A DNA stretch of 64,000 bases from Bilifractor sp002394235 (GTDB lineage: Bacteria; Bacillota; Clostridia; Lachnospirales; Lachnospiraceae). Numbering within the stretch: position 1 is the stretch's first letter; each line of letters starts with the position of its first letter. The notes under the pieces were generated by a model. The model searched no databases and had not been told where the DNA came from. It was given only the letters and a program-made list of their open reading frames with translations. Location of the stretch: contig NZ_JBQKGJ010000007.1 of the NCBI RefSeq assembly GCF_052118845.1, positions 62,001 through 126,000 on the forward strand. Reading direction: 5' to 3'. A program made the position numbers and the translations under genes. Shown piece after piece: positions 17,772 through 26,316 of the stretch.

Positions 17772-20411
17772 TTACCAGCGGTTTTTCACCTCGTTCTGCA
17801 GATGGTTCAACATGTTCAGCGCGTCGAGCGGCGTCATGGTGGAGATGTCAATCTCCCGGATTTCATTGATGATCTTGTCGTTATCGGTCGTATCGAAGAG
17901 TGACATCTGCTGCATGTCGACTGTATCGTAATGGCGCGGCCTGCTTTTCTTTGCACGGGATTCCGTTAGATTCTTGATGGCTGCCGTGATGTCGGCATCG
18001 GACAGCTGATCGAGAATTTCCTTCGCCCGCGCGAGGACAGCCTCGGGAACACCGGCGAGACGGGCAACCTGGATGCCATAGCTCTTGTCGGCACCTCCCT
18101 TTACGATTTTCCGGAGAAAAACGATGCCGTCTCCCTTTTCCTTCACGGCGACGCAGTAGTTGTTGACGCCCGCGATCTTACCCTCCAGCTCGGTCAGCTC
18201 GTGGAAATGGGTCGCGAAGAGTGTCTTGGCTCCGATTTTTTTTGGATCGGCGACAAATTCGGTGATCGCCCACGCGAGGGACAGACCGTCAAAAGTACTG
18301 GTCCCTCTGCCGATCTCATCGAGAATCAGAAGGCTGTCGGAGGTCGCGTTCCGAAGAATGTTCGCCACTTCGCTCATCTCAACCATGAAGGTGGATTGAC
18401 CGCTTGCGAGGTCGTCCGAAGCCCCGACACGGGTAAAGATGCGGTCCACAAGACCGATATTGGCCGATGAAGCAGGAACAAAGGAACCAATCTGCGCCAT
18501 AAGAACGATCAGGGCGGTCTGACGCATGTAGGTGGATTTTCCGGCCATATTCGGTCCGGTAATAATCGCGACGCGGTGCTCCTGCTGATCCAGGTAGGTG
18601 TCATTAGAAATGAACAGATCGTCCGGGATCATTTTTTCAACGACGGGGTGACGGCCGTCCCGGATATCAATCTTCCCGCTTTTGTTCAGCTTGGGGCGCA
18701 CATAGCGATTCCGTTCCGCCACATACGAGAAGGAACAGAAGACATCGAGGCAGGCGATGGCCCTGGCGGTGCGCTGTACGCGGGCGACATTTTTTCCGAT
18801 GGTGTCCCGGATATCGGAAAACAGCTCATATTCCAGGGAACCGAGCCGGTCCTCTGCTCCGGTGATCTGTTCCTCAATCTGACGGAGCTTGTCGGTGCTG
18901 TAGCGCTCAGACCCGGTCAGAGTCTGTTTTCTCTGATAGTAATCGGGGACTTTGTCCTTGAAAGAATTCGTTACCTCGATGCAATATCCGAAAACCCTGC
19001 TGTATTTAACCCGGAGAGTGCGGATTCCGGTCTTTTCCCGCTCCTCAGCCTCCAGATCGGACAGCCATTTCTGTCCGTCTTTTTTTGCTGCCCGGTATTT
19101 GTCCACCTGCTCATTATAGCCATCCTTGATGATGCCTCCGTCCTTCATGGCCATCGGAGGATCATCGATGATGGCGTCGTCAATCGCGTGAAACAGATCC
19201 TCGAGAGGATCCAGATCATTCTGAACATTTTTCAGAAGATCCCCCTGAAATCCGGTCAGAAGCTGACGGATAAAAGGAAGCATCTGAAGGGAGGACTTGA
19301 AGGCAATCAGATCACGGGGGTTGGCCGTCTGATAGGCGATGCGGCTGGACAGTCGTTCAAGGTCATAGACCGGCTGCAGATATTCACGGATTTCATCCCG
19401 GATCATCGGCATACCTGTGAGCTCCTCAACGGCGGTCAGACGCTTTTCGATTTCCTCTTTATTGATGAGCGGCTGTTCGATGATGCTTCTGAGCATTCGT
19501 GCGCCCATGGCGGTCTTGGTGCGGTCCAGAACGCCGAGAAGAGACCCCTTTTTCTGTTTTTCCCGAAGCGTCTCCACCAGTTCCAGATTTCTCCGGGTAG
19601 AGCTGTCGAGAAGCATAAAACGGTCGGAAAAATACGGCGTGATGGAGGTCATCTGCTCCATGTTGTTCTTCTGTGTCTCATAAAGGTACTGGAACAGCGC
19701 ACCGGCGGCGATCGTGCCGCAGCTGAAATCGTCAAGCCCCAGACCCTTCAGGGAGGAAACATGGAAATGCTTCTTCAGTATTTTCTGGCAGGAATCATCA
19801 TCAAAATAATAGTCATCGAGCGCGGAGACAGAGATCCGGAGCCTGGTCCTGAGATCCTCGAGATCGAGGCCGGACACCATCAGGCTCTGATTGCAAATGA
19901 TTTCGGACGGCATGAATTTCTGGATTTCATCCTTCAGCTTCTGCGCGGTGTCTGTCTCGGACACCAGACACTGTCCGGTGGAAATGTCCGCGATGGACAT
20001 GCCGTAGCGGTCGGAGGTACAGACGATACACATGAGATAATTGTTTCTGGTCTCATCCAGCTCCTCCTGACTGATCACGGTGCCGGGAGTGACGACCCGG
20101 ATGACCTCACGTTTTACCAGGCCTTTGGCCAGCTTAGGGTCTTCCACCTGTTCACAGATCGCGACTTTGTGACCCAGGGCAATCAGTTTTGTGATATAGG
20201 TATCCGCGGCGTGAAAGGGAATGCCGCACATGGGAGCCCGTTCCTCCAGACCGCATTCCTTTCCGGTCAGCGTCAGTTCAAGTTCCTCTGACACCATTTT
20301 CGCGTCGTCATAGAACATTTCGTAGAAGTCGCCGACCCGGTAGAAAAGAACACAGTCCTTGTATTCTTCCTTTGTGGCCAGATAGTTCTGCATCATTGGT
20401 GACAATGCCAT
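17772..20411 (-). CDS. mutS: DNA mismatch repair protein MutS
   Basis: An 879-residue mismatch sensor. The Phe-X-Glu mismatch-stacking motif is at about 29-31 (GDFYEMFYDDA). The ATPase has GPNMAGKSTYMRQ, DEIGRGTSTFDG and ATHFHEL, and a C-terminal tail with HLQNEV. All domains are complete. Start ATG has GAGAGG 12 nt upstream. The region just before it holds a 22-bp tandem array (20482-20569). Partner mutL follows by 6 nt and miaB precedes, the common clostridial order. Confidence 0.98.
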   Translation of the reverse strand: MALSPMMQNYLATKEEYKDCVLFYRVGDFYEMFYDDAKMVSEELELTLTGKECGLEERAPMCGIPFHAADTYITKLIALGHKVAICEQVEDPKLAKGLVKREVIRVVTPGTVISQEELDETRNNYLMCIVCTSDRYGMSIADISTGQCLVSETDTAQKLKDEIQKFMPSEIICNQSLMVSGLDLEDLRTRLRISVSALDDYYFDDDSCQKILKKHFHVSSLKGLGLDDFSCGTIAAGALFQYLYETQKNNMEQMTSITPYFSDRFMLLDSSTRRNLELVETLREKQKKGSLLGVLDRTKTAMGARMLRSIIEQPLINKEEIEKRLTAVEELTGMPMIRDEIREYLQPVYDLERLSSRIAYQTANPRDLIAFKSSLQMLPFIRQLLTGFQGDLLKNVQNDLDPLEDLFHAIDDAIIDDPPMAMKDGGIIKDGYNEQVDKYRAAKKDGQKWLSDLEAEEREKTGIRTLRVKYSRVFGYCIEVTNSFKDKVPDYYQRKQTLTGSERYSTDKLRQIEEQITGAEDRLGSLEYELFSDIRDTIGKNVARVQRTARAIACLDVFCSFSYVAERNRYVRPKLNKSGKIDIRDGRHPVVEKMIPDDLFISNDTYLDQQEHRVAIITGPNMAGKSTYMRQTALIVLMAQIGSFVPASSANIGLVDRIFTRVGASDDLASGQSTFMVEMSEVANILRNATSDSLLILDEIGRGTSTFDGLSLAWAITEFVADPKKIGAKTLFATHFHELTELEGKIAGVNNYCVAVKEKGDGIVFLRKIVKGGADKSYGIQVARLAGVPEAVLARAKEILDQLSDADITAAIKNLTESRAKKSRPRHYDTVDMQQMSLFDTTDNDKIINEIREIDISTMTPLDALNMLNHLQNEVKNRW

Positions 20412-20481
20412 TTTCTATAGAAACCTCTCTTTCATCGGACGAACGCCCCTTCTGCATGGGCACGAACCAGCTGTAATAAAT

Positions 20482-20569
20482 GTTGATCCGACTGTTATAA
20501 AAAATCGGTCCGGCAGTTATAAAAAGTTGATCCGGCAGGATCTAAAAGTCGGTCCGGCAGTTATATAGA
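20482..20569. repeat. 22-bp tandem repeat, four units plus a degenerate fifth
   Basis: Units at 20482, 20504, 20526 and 20548, each exactly 22 bp, with consensus GTYGRTCCGGCAGTTATAAA then AA. A fifth weaker copy (20570-20591) covers the stop codon and last codons of miaB. The array lies between miaB and mutS, 71 nt before the mutS start. Confidence 0.85.
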
Positions 20570-20583
20570 GTCATTTCGCTGTC

Positions 20584-22050
20584 TCAAACCGTTTCGATCC
20601 GGTGTCCCATATAGTAGAAGCCGTGACATTCATCGAGATGAACGGTCACGATTTGTCCGATCAGACTGCCGTCACCGGGAAAATGTACGACGATGTTGTT
20701 GTCCATACGTCCGGTTACAAGGCTCTCATCCTGTTCGTTGATCTGCTCCACGAGGACGTCCTTGTCCTGACCGGTGAATCGGGATGTCTGTTCTCTTCCG
20801 GTTTTCTGAACCAGGGCGAGAAGACGGTCAAAGCGGTCTTTTACGACATCCTCCGGTACCTGATCTTCCATGGAAGCGGCAGGTGTTCCGCTTCTCCTGG
20901 AATAAATAAAAGTGAAGGCACTGTCATAGCGGACTTTCTCCACGACATCCAGCGTTTCGAGAAAATCTTCCTCGGTCTCGCCGGGGTATCCGACGATGAT
21001 GTCGGTTGTCAGGGAAATATCCGGAATCGCCGCCCTGATACGGTCAACGAGTGCCAGATAGGACTCTTTTGTGTAGCGGCGGTTCATGTCCTTCAGAATC
21101 TTTGTGCTTCCGGACTGCAGCGGAAGGTGAAGATGACGGCAGATCTTCGGATATTTGGCCATTACCTCAATCAGCTCGTCCGACAGATCCTTGGGATGCG
21201 AGGTCATGAAACGGACCCGGTCAAGACCGTCAATCTGCACAACCTGCTCGAGGAGCCGGGCAAAGGTGACGGGATTCTCGAGGGTTTTGCCGTAAGAATT
21301 AACATTCTGTCCCAGAAGCATCACTTCCCGGACACCATCGGCGACGAGGCCCTCGATTTCCTGTATGATTTCGATCGGCTCACGGCTCTTTTCCCTTCCG
21401 CGTACGTACGGAACAATGCAATAGCTGCAGAAGTTGTTGCAGCCGTACATGATATTTACACCGGATTTGAAGGGGTACTTCCGGTCAACGGGCAGCTGCT
21501 CCACCATGCGGTCGGAGCTCTGCCGGATGTCGATGATCATCCGGTCCGGATGATCCAGTGCCTCGGAGATCAGCTCCGCAGCCTTATAGATATTGTGCGT
21601 ACCGAAAATCAGATTCACGAAGCGGTAGCTTTCCTTCAGCTTTGATACGACATGCTCCTCCTGCATCATGCAGCCGCACAGACCGATCATCATGTGCGGA
21701 TTCTTCTTTTTATAGGAGTGAAGTTTTCCGAGTCTGCCGTATACCCTGGTGTTTGCATTTTCGCGTACGGTACAGGTATTGTAAAGAACAAGGTCGGCAT
21801 CCTCTGTTTCAACCTTTCTGTATCCGATTTCTTCGAGGATACCGCGGAGCTTTTCGGAATCCCGCGCGTTCATCTGGCATCCGAAGGTGACTACATTGAA
21901 GGTGAGCGGTCTTCCTGCTCTCTCGGAAATCTCTGCCAGTTTCCGGCGCGCTCTCTCGATAAAATAATACTGCCGGAAGGGCTCGTTTTCCGGCGCGGGT
22001 TTTCGGGTATCTATACTGCTGATGATCTGTTCGTAACTCTGATTATTCAA
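20584..22050 (-). CDS. miaB: tRNA-2-methylthio-N6-dimethylallyladenosine synthase MiaB
   Basis: A 488-residue radical SAM methylthiotransferase that adds the 2-methylthio group to i6A37 of tRNA, acting after MiaA. The N-terminal UPF0004 domain has Cys residues in FGCQMNARDSEK, NTCTVRENA and GLCGCMM for the auxiliary cluster. The radical SAM cluster is CNNFCSYCIVPYVRGREKSR. A C-terminal TRAM domain is present. The start appears to be TTG (22048-22050): no in-frame ATG occurs before the first cluster cysteine, and AAAGGAAAA lies upstream. A family A element separates it from the cyclo-ligase gene. Confidence 0.96.
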   Translation of the reverse strand: MNNQSYEQIISSIDTRKPAPENEPFRQYYFIERARRKLAEISERAGRPLTFNVVTFGCQMNARDSEKLRGILEEIGYRKVETEDADLVLYNTCTVRENANTRVYGRLGKLHSYKKKNPHMMIGLCGCMMQEEHVVSKLKESYRFVNLIFGTHNIYKAAELISEALDHPDRMIIDIRQSSDRMVEQLPVDRKYPFKSGVNIMYGCNNFCSYCIVPYVRGREKSREPIEIIQEIEGLVADGVREVMLLGQNVNSYGKTLENPVTFARLLEQVVQIDGLDRVRFMTSHPKDLSDELIEVMAKYPKICRHLHLPLQSGSTKILKDMNRRYTKESYLALVDRIRAAIPDISLTTDIIVGYPGETEEDFLETLDVVEKVRYDSAFTFIYSRRSGTPAASMEDQVPEDVVKDRFDRLLALVQKTGREQTSRFTGQDKDVLVEQINEQDESLVTGRMDNNIVVHFPGDGSLIGQIVTVHLDECHGFYYMGHRIETV

Positions 22051-22095
22051 AATTCTGTTTTCCTTTCCTGATTCACCGATATAGTTCGACTATCC

Positions 22096-22170
22096 GGAAG
22101 CTGCGAAGCACGGAGCAATCCGTAGCTTACACAGTTTGTGGCGCTCCGCCTGCGGGGCATGGGGGGTTAC
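22096..22170. repeat. Family A intergenic element, copy 4
   Basis: The cleanest copy: GGAAGCTGCGAAGCACGGAG, CAATCCGTAGCTTACACAG, TTTGTGGCGCTCCGCC, TGCGGGGCATG and GGGGGTTAC. The terminal TTA is the TAA stop of the cyclo-ligase gene (22167-22169). Confidence 0.7.
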
Positions 22171-22730
22171 TGTATAATTCGCTTTTCGGTTACAAGATAT
22201 CGCGGGCAGATATCATGTGCGTCAAAGGGAACCGCGTCAAAGATCTGAAATTCAAATGCGACTGCCAGGGTCGTATGCTGGGTGTGCTCGGCCTGATATT
22301 TGTCGTAGTATCCGCCTCCGTATCCGATGCGGTGCCGTTTTTCATCGAAGGCAACGCCCGGGATGATGAACAGCGCGCGCTCATCGTGATCCGCGTTCCG
22401 CACGATTCCCGGACAGTGGGTGATGGGCTCAAGAATGCCCATGATTCCGGGCTCAAGCTGCCCGAAGTATTCGATATAGTAGAAGTTCATGATGTCGCCG
22501 TTTACCTTCGGAACAGCGACCTTCTTACCGTCTCTCCAGCACTGTTCGATAAATTCACGCGTCATGACCTCGTGCTTGTGATCCATGTAGCAGAACACGG
22601 AGGAAGCATTTCGATAGGAATCATTCTGTGTGATCTGTTCAAAGATAGCGCGGCTTTTTTCCTTTATTTCCGGGTCGGAAGCTTCTCTTCTTCTGGAAAA
22701 AACAATTTTTCTGAGTGCTTTCTTGTCCAT
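22167..22730 (-). CDS. 5-formyltetrahydrofolate cyclo-ligase
   Basis: A 187-residue enzyme that converts 5-formyl-THF to 5,10-methenyl-THF using ATP, rescuing a dead-end folate. The basic N-terminus (KKALRKIVFSRRREA) and the signature RIGYGGGYYDKY, with PGVAFDEKRHR before it, are diagnostic. Start ATG has TGAGGAT upstream and follows the proB stop by 12 nt, so the two are probably one transcript. The last codon abuts a family A element. Confidence 0.95.
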   Translation of the reverse strand: MDKKALRKIVFSRRREASDPEIKEKSRAIFEQITQNDSYRNASSVFCYMDHKHEVMTREFIEQCWRDGKKVAVPKVNGDIMNFYYIEYFGQLEPGIMGILEPITHCPGIVRNADHDERALFIIPGVAFDEKRHRIGYGGGYYDKYQAEHTQHTTLAVAFEFQIFDAVPFDAHDICPRYLVTEKRIIQ

Positions 22731-22742
22731 AGCTTATCCTCA

Positions 22743-23615
22743 TCAGGTATCCATCTGTTCCAGGTAATCCAGGAGATAGAACTCGTCCTTCGGGTCTGCC
22801 AGAAAGAGAGTTCCGATCTGCTCTCCGCGGATAATTTCATGTATAATATGAAAATCCTCTCCGCTTGCGATGATCATGTCGCATCCGCCCATCGTGGCGA
22901 CCCTTGCGGCGGAGAGCTTTGTCGCCATCCCGCCGGTGCCGGCGTTGCTGCCTGTCGTAGATTTTCCCATATGCATCAGATTGTCGTCAATCCGGTCCAC
23001 CACGTCGATGAATTTAGCGTCGGGATTTGTATGCGGATCATCGGTATACAGGCCGTCGATGTCGGACAGCAGGATCAGAAGATCCGCGTGGATCATCGCT
23101 GCGACAACGGCGGACAGATGATCATTGTCTCCGAAAACGGAAAGGGAGTCAATTTCATAGGTGGCAATGGTGTCATTCTCGTTCACGACAGGGATGACGC
23201 CGGCCTTGAACATCTCCCGGAAGCAGTTTACCGTGTTGTATCGGTTCAGGGTATCGAGCATGGTATGCTTCGTCATAAGAATCTGTCCGCACACGTGATT
23301 ATACTCGGAAAAAATCTTCTGGTAGATCATCATGAGCTTGGCCTGTCCGACAGCGGCGCAAGCCTGTTTCTGTGCGATGGTCTCGTCCTTCTTGCTGATT
23401 CCAAGAGTCCCGCGTCCGACCATGATGGCTCCTGAGGAGACGAGAACAACCTCTTTTCCCATGTTTACCAGATCGCAGATCTCCCGGATCAGAACCTCAA
23501 CCTTGATAAGATCCAGCCGCTGTGTCTCTCTGTGTGCCAGCGAGGAGGAACCGATCTTGATTACAATTCTCTTTTTGTCCTTCAGTTTTTTTCTCACTTC
23601 TGCGCTAATACCCAT
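22743..23615 (-). CDS. proB: Glutamate 5-kinase (short form without PUA domain)
   Basis: A 290-residue amino acid kinase catalysing the first step of proline synthesis. Motifs: VIKIGSSSL, VSSGAIMVGRG, PVVNENDTI, FGDNDHLSA and SNAGTGGMATKLSAA. The protein stops after the kinase fold plus a short tail, so the C-terminal PUA domain of the E. coli enzyme is absent, as in many Firmicutes. The start is set by GGGAG before ATG 23615; an upstream extension lacks support. proA is usually next door but is not in this window. Confidence 0.94.
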   Translation of the reverse strand: MGISAEVRKKLKDKKRIVIKIGSSSLAHRETQRLDLIKVEVLIREICDLVNMGKEVVLVSSGAIMVGRGTLGISKKDETIAQKQACAAVGQAKLMMIYQKIFSEYNHVCGQILMTKHTMLDTLNRYNTVNCFREMFKAGVIPVVNENDTIATYEIDSLSVFGDNDHLSAVVAAMIHADLLILLSDIDGLYTDDPHTNPDAKFIDVVDRIDDNLMHMGKSTTGSNAGTGGMATKLSAARVATMGGCDMIIASGEDFHIIHEIIRGEQIGTLFLADPKDEFYLLDYLEQMDT

Positions 23616-23650
23616 CTCTGCTCTCCCATTAATGATATCCGAATCCATGT

Positions 23651-23724
23651 GGCAGCTGCGGGAGCTGCGAAGCAACGGAGCAGCTGGCTTGATACAGCTT
23701 GTGGCGCCGCGCCCGCGGTGCCCA
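23651..23724. repeat. Family A intergenic element, copy 5
   Basis: Contains GGCAGCTGCGGGAGCTGCGA, AGCAACGGAGCAGCTGG, then ATACAGCTTGTGGCGCCGCG and CCCGCGGTGCCCAATG. The first half is almost identical to copy 1 at 9666. It lies between ybeY and proB. Confidence 0.65.
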
Positions 23725-23813
23725 ATGCAATCCAATCCGCGGATAAAACCGGTCAGAAGGTAGGAGCAATCCATGCCTGATCCATGCTCCGGCAATATCC
23801 GCGGAACCGTTAT

Positions 23814-24335
23814 TTATGAATGGACTTCAGGATCCCGTGTGATTCCGAGCGCCTGAAGAACTGCCTCCTGCTTCTGCTCCATCACTGCGGCTTCCTCCGG
23901 GACCATGTGATCATATCCGAGAAGATGCAGCATGCTGTGAGCAATCAGGAAGGAAATCTCCCGTTTCAGTGAATGCCCGTATTCCTTCGCCTGTTCATCT
24001 GCTCTTTCCACCGAAATTACAATATCCCCGAGAAGAAGCTCTCCGGTCTCCGGGTTGAAGGATCCCGCGGCAGTCTCATCATCCTCGAGACAGCTGTAAT
24101 TCGCGGGGCTCTCCCAGTCCGTCATAGGAAAAGACAGGACGTCGGTCGCGCGGTCAATCTGCCGGAACTCCCGGTTCAGGCGGTGAATCTCATCATTGTC
24201 CACAAAAGTCAGGTTTACCTCCGCCTCGTACGGACAATTCTCGGAAGCAAGAACCTGCCGGATGACCTGCCTGGCGGTTTCCTCGCAGTCAGATGGAAGC
24301 TCATGATTCTGCTCATTTTCTAGATTTAATGTCAT
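23814..24335 (-). CDS. ybeY: Endoribonuclease YbeY (16S rRNA maturation)
   Basis: A 173-residue metal-dependent RNase for 16S rRNA 3'-end processing and ribosome quality control. The zinc site is HSMLHLLGYDH (HxxxHxxxxxH), preceded by LLGDIVISVERA. ATG 24335 is preferred because GAGG lies 8 nt before it; an in-frame GTG three codons upstream overlaps that site. phoH lies 44 nt upstream, the usual phoH-ybeY pairing in Firmicutes. Dgk and era, often downstream, are not present. Confidence 0.96.
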   Translation of the reverse strand: MTLNLENEQNHELPSDCEETARQVIRQVLASENCPYEAEVNLTFVDNDEIHRLNREFRQIDRATDVLSFPMTDWESPANYSCLEDDETAAGSFNPETGELLLGDIVISVERADEQAKEYGHSLKREISFLIAHSMLHLLGYDHMVPEEAAVMEQKQEAVLQALGITRDPEVHS

Positions 24336-24379
24336 AATCTGCACCTCTGAAACTCCTGCTGTCGATGAACAGCAGCTTT

Positions 24380-25399
24380 CTATTTCCGTGAAGAAGGCCG
24401 TACCTGTCTGGATCCATGGGTATCCCTGCGGGATCTGGCCGTATCTTTTTTCTCGTACTTTTCGTAGGCTTCTACGATCTTCTGTACCAGCGGATGACGG
24501 ACGACATCTCGGCTGGTAAGTTCACAGAAGGAAATTCCCTCAACTTTACGGAGAACCTTTGCGGCAACATCGAGTCCGGAGGTTACGCCGGCGGCTAGAT
24601 CCTTCTGGGTCATATCACCGGTGATGACGACCTTTGACCCGAAACCGATTCGCGTCAGGAACATCTTCATCTGCGCGGGGGTGGTATTCTGCGCTTCATC
24701 GAGAATGATGTAGGCGTCATCCAGTGTGCGGCCTCGCATATAGGCAAGGGGAGCCACCTCGATCAGGCCCTTCTCCATATTCTTCTGAAAGCTCTCGGCT
24801 CCCATGATCTGATAGAGAGCATCATAGAGAGGACGCAGATATGGGTCAATCTTACTCTGCAGGTCGCCCGGAAGAAAACCGAGCTTCTCACCCGCTTCGA
24901 TAGCGGGACGGGTCAGGATAATCCTGCTCACCTCGTCGTTTCGAAAGGCAGTGATCGCCATCGCCATGGCCAAATAAGTTTTTCCTGTGCCGGCCGGGCC
25001 GATGCCGAAGGTGATCATGTGATTCCGGATGGCGTCCACGTATTGCTTCTGACCGACAGTCTTTGGCTTCACTGCCCTGCCGTTTATTGTGTGGCAGATC
25101 AGATCACTGTCCAGTTCCAGAACATCGGATTCTCTGGATTCCATCGCCATCGACAGCATGTAATTGATGTTCTGTTCCGTGATTTCGTTGCCGCGCGTGG
25201 AAAGCTCGATCAGATCCTCCAGCATGCGGCGGGCCGCCGCCACGTTTGAGGCGGGACCGACGATCTTCAGGGACCCGTCTCTGGACAGAAGAGTCACCCC
25301 AAGAGTTCGTTCTATTTTCTTTACATTCTGATCGAATTCCCCGTATACATTCTTCTCATGTTCTGCGGGAATTTCCAATTGTTCCTCAATAACTGCCAA
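24380..25399 (-). CDS. phoH: PhoH-family ATPase
   Basis: A 339-residue cytoplasmic P-loop ATPase of the PhoH/PhoL family, often linked to ybeY and RNA metabolism. An N-terminal small domain (GVTLLSRDGSLKIVGPASNV) precedes Walker A GPAGTGKTYLAMAMA and Walker B YIILDEAQNTTPAQ. Sensor-like VITGDMTQ is present. The start is TTG at 25399 with GAGG 8 nt upstream; the nearby ATG is out of frame. The tail is basic and Ser/Arg-rich (RSRRDTHGSRQ). A 36-bp tandem array lies upstream. Confidence 0.95.
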   Translation of the reverse strand: MAVIEEQLEIPAEHEKNVYGEFDQNVKKIERTLGVTLLSRDGSLKIVGPASNVAAARRMLEDLIELSTRGNEITEQNINYMLSMAMESRESDVLELDSDLICHTINGRAVKPKTVGQKQYVDAIRNHMITFGIGPAGTGKTYLAMAMAITAFRNDEVSRIILTRPAIEAGEKLGFLPGDLQSKIDPYLRPLYDALYQIMGAESFQKNMEKGLIEVAPLAYMRGRTLDDAYIILDEAQNTTPAQMKMFLTRIGFGSKVVITGDMTQKDLAAGVTSGLDVAAKVLRKVEGISFCELTSRDVVRHPLVQKIVEAYEKYEKKDTARSRRDTHGSRQVRPSSRK

Positions 25400-25469
25400 T
25401 TTATCATCCTCAGCTTAAATGTATGATGGTGTCCCTGCTTACAGGGCGTGTACGTTTCTGTAGAATCTT

Positions 25470-25613
25470 CCGGCGGAATGACTCTCTGGTGACAGAGAGA
25501 AGATACCGGCGGAAAAATCTCCTTCTGACAGAGAAAAATTTCCGGCGGAGTGACTCTCTGGTGACAGAGAGAAGATACCGGCGGAAAGACCTCCTTATGA
25601 CAGAGAAAGCATC
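25470..25613. repeat. 36-bp tandem repeat, four units
   Basis: Units at 25470, 25506, 25542 and 25578, each 36 bp. Units 1 and 3 are almost identical (CCGGCGGAATGACTCTCTGG and CCGGCGGAGTGACTCTCTGG), as are 2 and 4 to a lesser degree, giving an A-B-A-B pattern as if a 72-bp dimer was duplicated. A partial fifth copy (25614-25625) covers the stop codon and last codons of the DUF2284 gene. Confidence 0.9.
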
Positions 25614-26162
25614 TCAGCGGTAAAAAATGAGAGAAAACCACAGCTGTGTGTGTTCATCGATATAGTACTCCATGCCGCAGGACTCGGCAAGCTTTGCAAC
25701 GACGATGCCGTGGCCTTCAATGCAGGGATGCATACGGTCGGGAAAACGGCATGGCTTCTCCGGATAGGTGCATTCCTGGCAGATGCCGCAGGAATCCCCG
25801 GAGAGGCGGTAGGTCTCCAGACCGGCTTTCCGCATTCTCTGCTCTACAAGACCGGTCGTCTGCTCATGGGAACGCTTCGTCTGAAAAGACTCTGTGAGGT
25901 TCATGCTGTCCCGGACCTCGTGTACGGTGGAGAAGAAAAAAGCTCCCCGGTAAGCCATGCATCTTTCCCGGCATTCCGGAACGGTGCCAACCGCCGGCGG
26001 ACAGGACCAGCTGCTTCCATATCGCTTGCATTCCAGCCGGCAGACCGTCCGAACCTTCTCGGTAAAAGGAATCTGTTCCGGTGTCAGGAAACCGTATTCA
26101 AACACGGGAAGATCCTGAATCAAAGTTTCTATATGACTTTTAATATTTTCAAAATCTGTCAT
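25614..26162 (-). CDS. DUF2284 cysteine-rich metal-binding protein
   Basis: About 182 residues. Cysteines are grouped as in DUF2284 proteins: CRLECKRYGSSWSCPP, a lone Cys in ECRERCMAYRG, and CGICQECTYPEKPC with CIEG downstream, consistent with iron-sulphur or other metal binding. A conserved PFRFP-like DRMHPC segment follows. No catalytic function is established for the family. Start ATG 26162 (MTDFENIK) is chosen because the family begins there; upstream residues are repeat-derived. The gene follows rlmH after a short gap. Confidence 0.8.
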   Translation of the reverse strand: MTDFENIKSHIETLIQDLPVFEYGFLTPEQIPFTEKVRTVCRLECKRYGSSWSCPPAVGTVPECRERCMAYRGAFFFSTVHEVRDSMNLTESFQTKRSHEQTTGLVEQRMRKAGLETYRLSGDSCGICQECTYPEKPCRFPDRMHPCIEGHGIVVAKLAESCGMEYYIDEHTQLWFSLIFYR

Positions 26163-26170
26163 GGTATTTA

Positions 26171-26316
26171 CAGCCTGCCCTTCCGGAGCTGATGCGCACA
26201 CCGGCTGGTATATATGTCAACAGCGTGATTGCCGTTTATTCTGCAGCCTGCCCTTCCGAAGCTGATACAAGCACTGAACTCACTTGTGATACGGCTCATG
26301 ATGCAGAATGCGGAAA
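26171..26316. repeat. About 73-bp imperfect duplication
   Basis: CAGCCTGCCCTTCCGGAGCT at 26171 recurs as CAGCCTGCCCTTCCGAAGCT at 26244. Similarity fades to the right. The second unit spans the rlmH stop codon (26280-26282), and the first sits just upstream of the DUF2284 start. Confidence 0.55.

Noticed and set aside
18576..20291. A 571-codon open frame on the plus strand
   Set aside because: It lies wholly antisense to mutS, whose motifs are complete. It shows no recognisable domain and arises from GC-rich codon use on the other strand.
22215..23435. A 406-codon plus-strand open frame
   Set aside because: Antisense to the cyclo-ligase and proB genes, both with intact signatures.
25470..25613. 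A 36-bp periodic repeat, the length of many CRISPR repeats
   Set aside because: Units are directly adjacent with no spacers, they diverge from each other, and no cas gene is present. The same holds for the 36-bp array at 15448-15627.
25321..25641. Minus-strand frame with repeated peptide around PPVSSLCHQRV
   Set aside because: It is the 36-bp DNA array translated. It overlaps the phoH start in another frame and has no plausible start signal.
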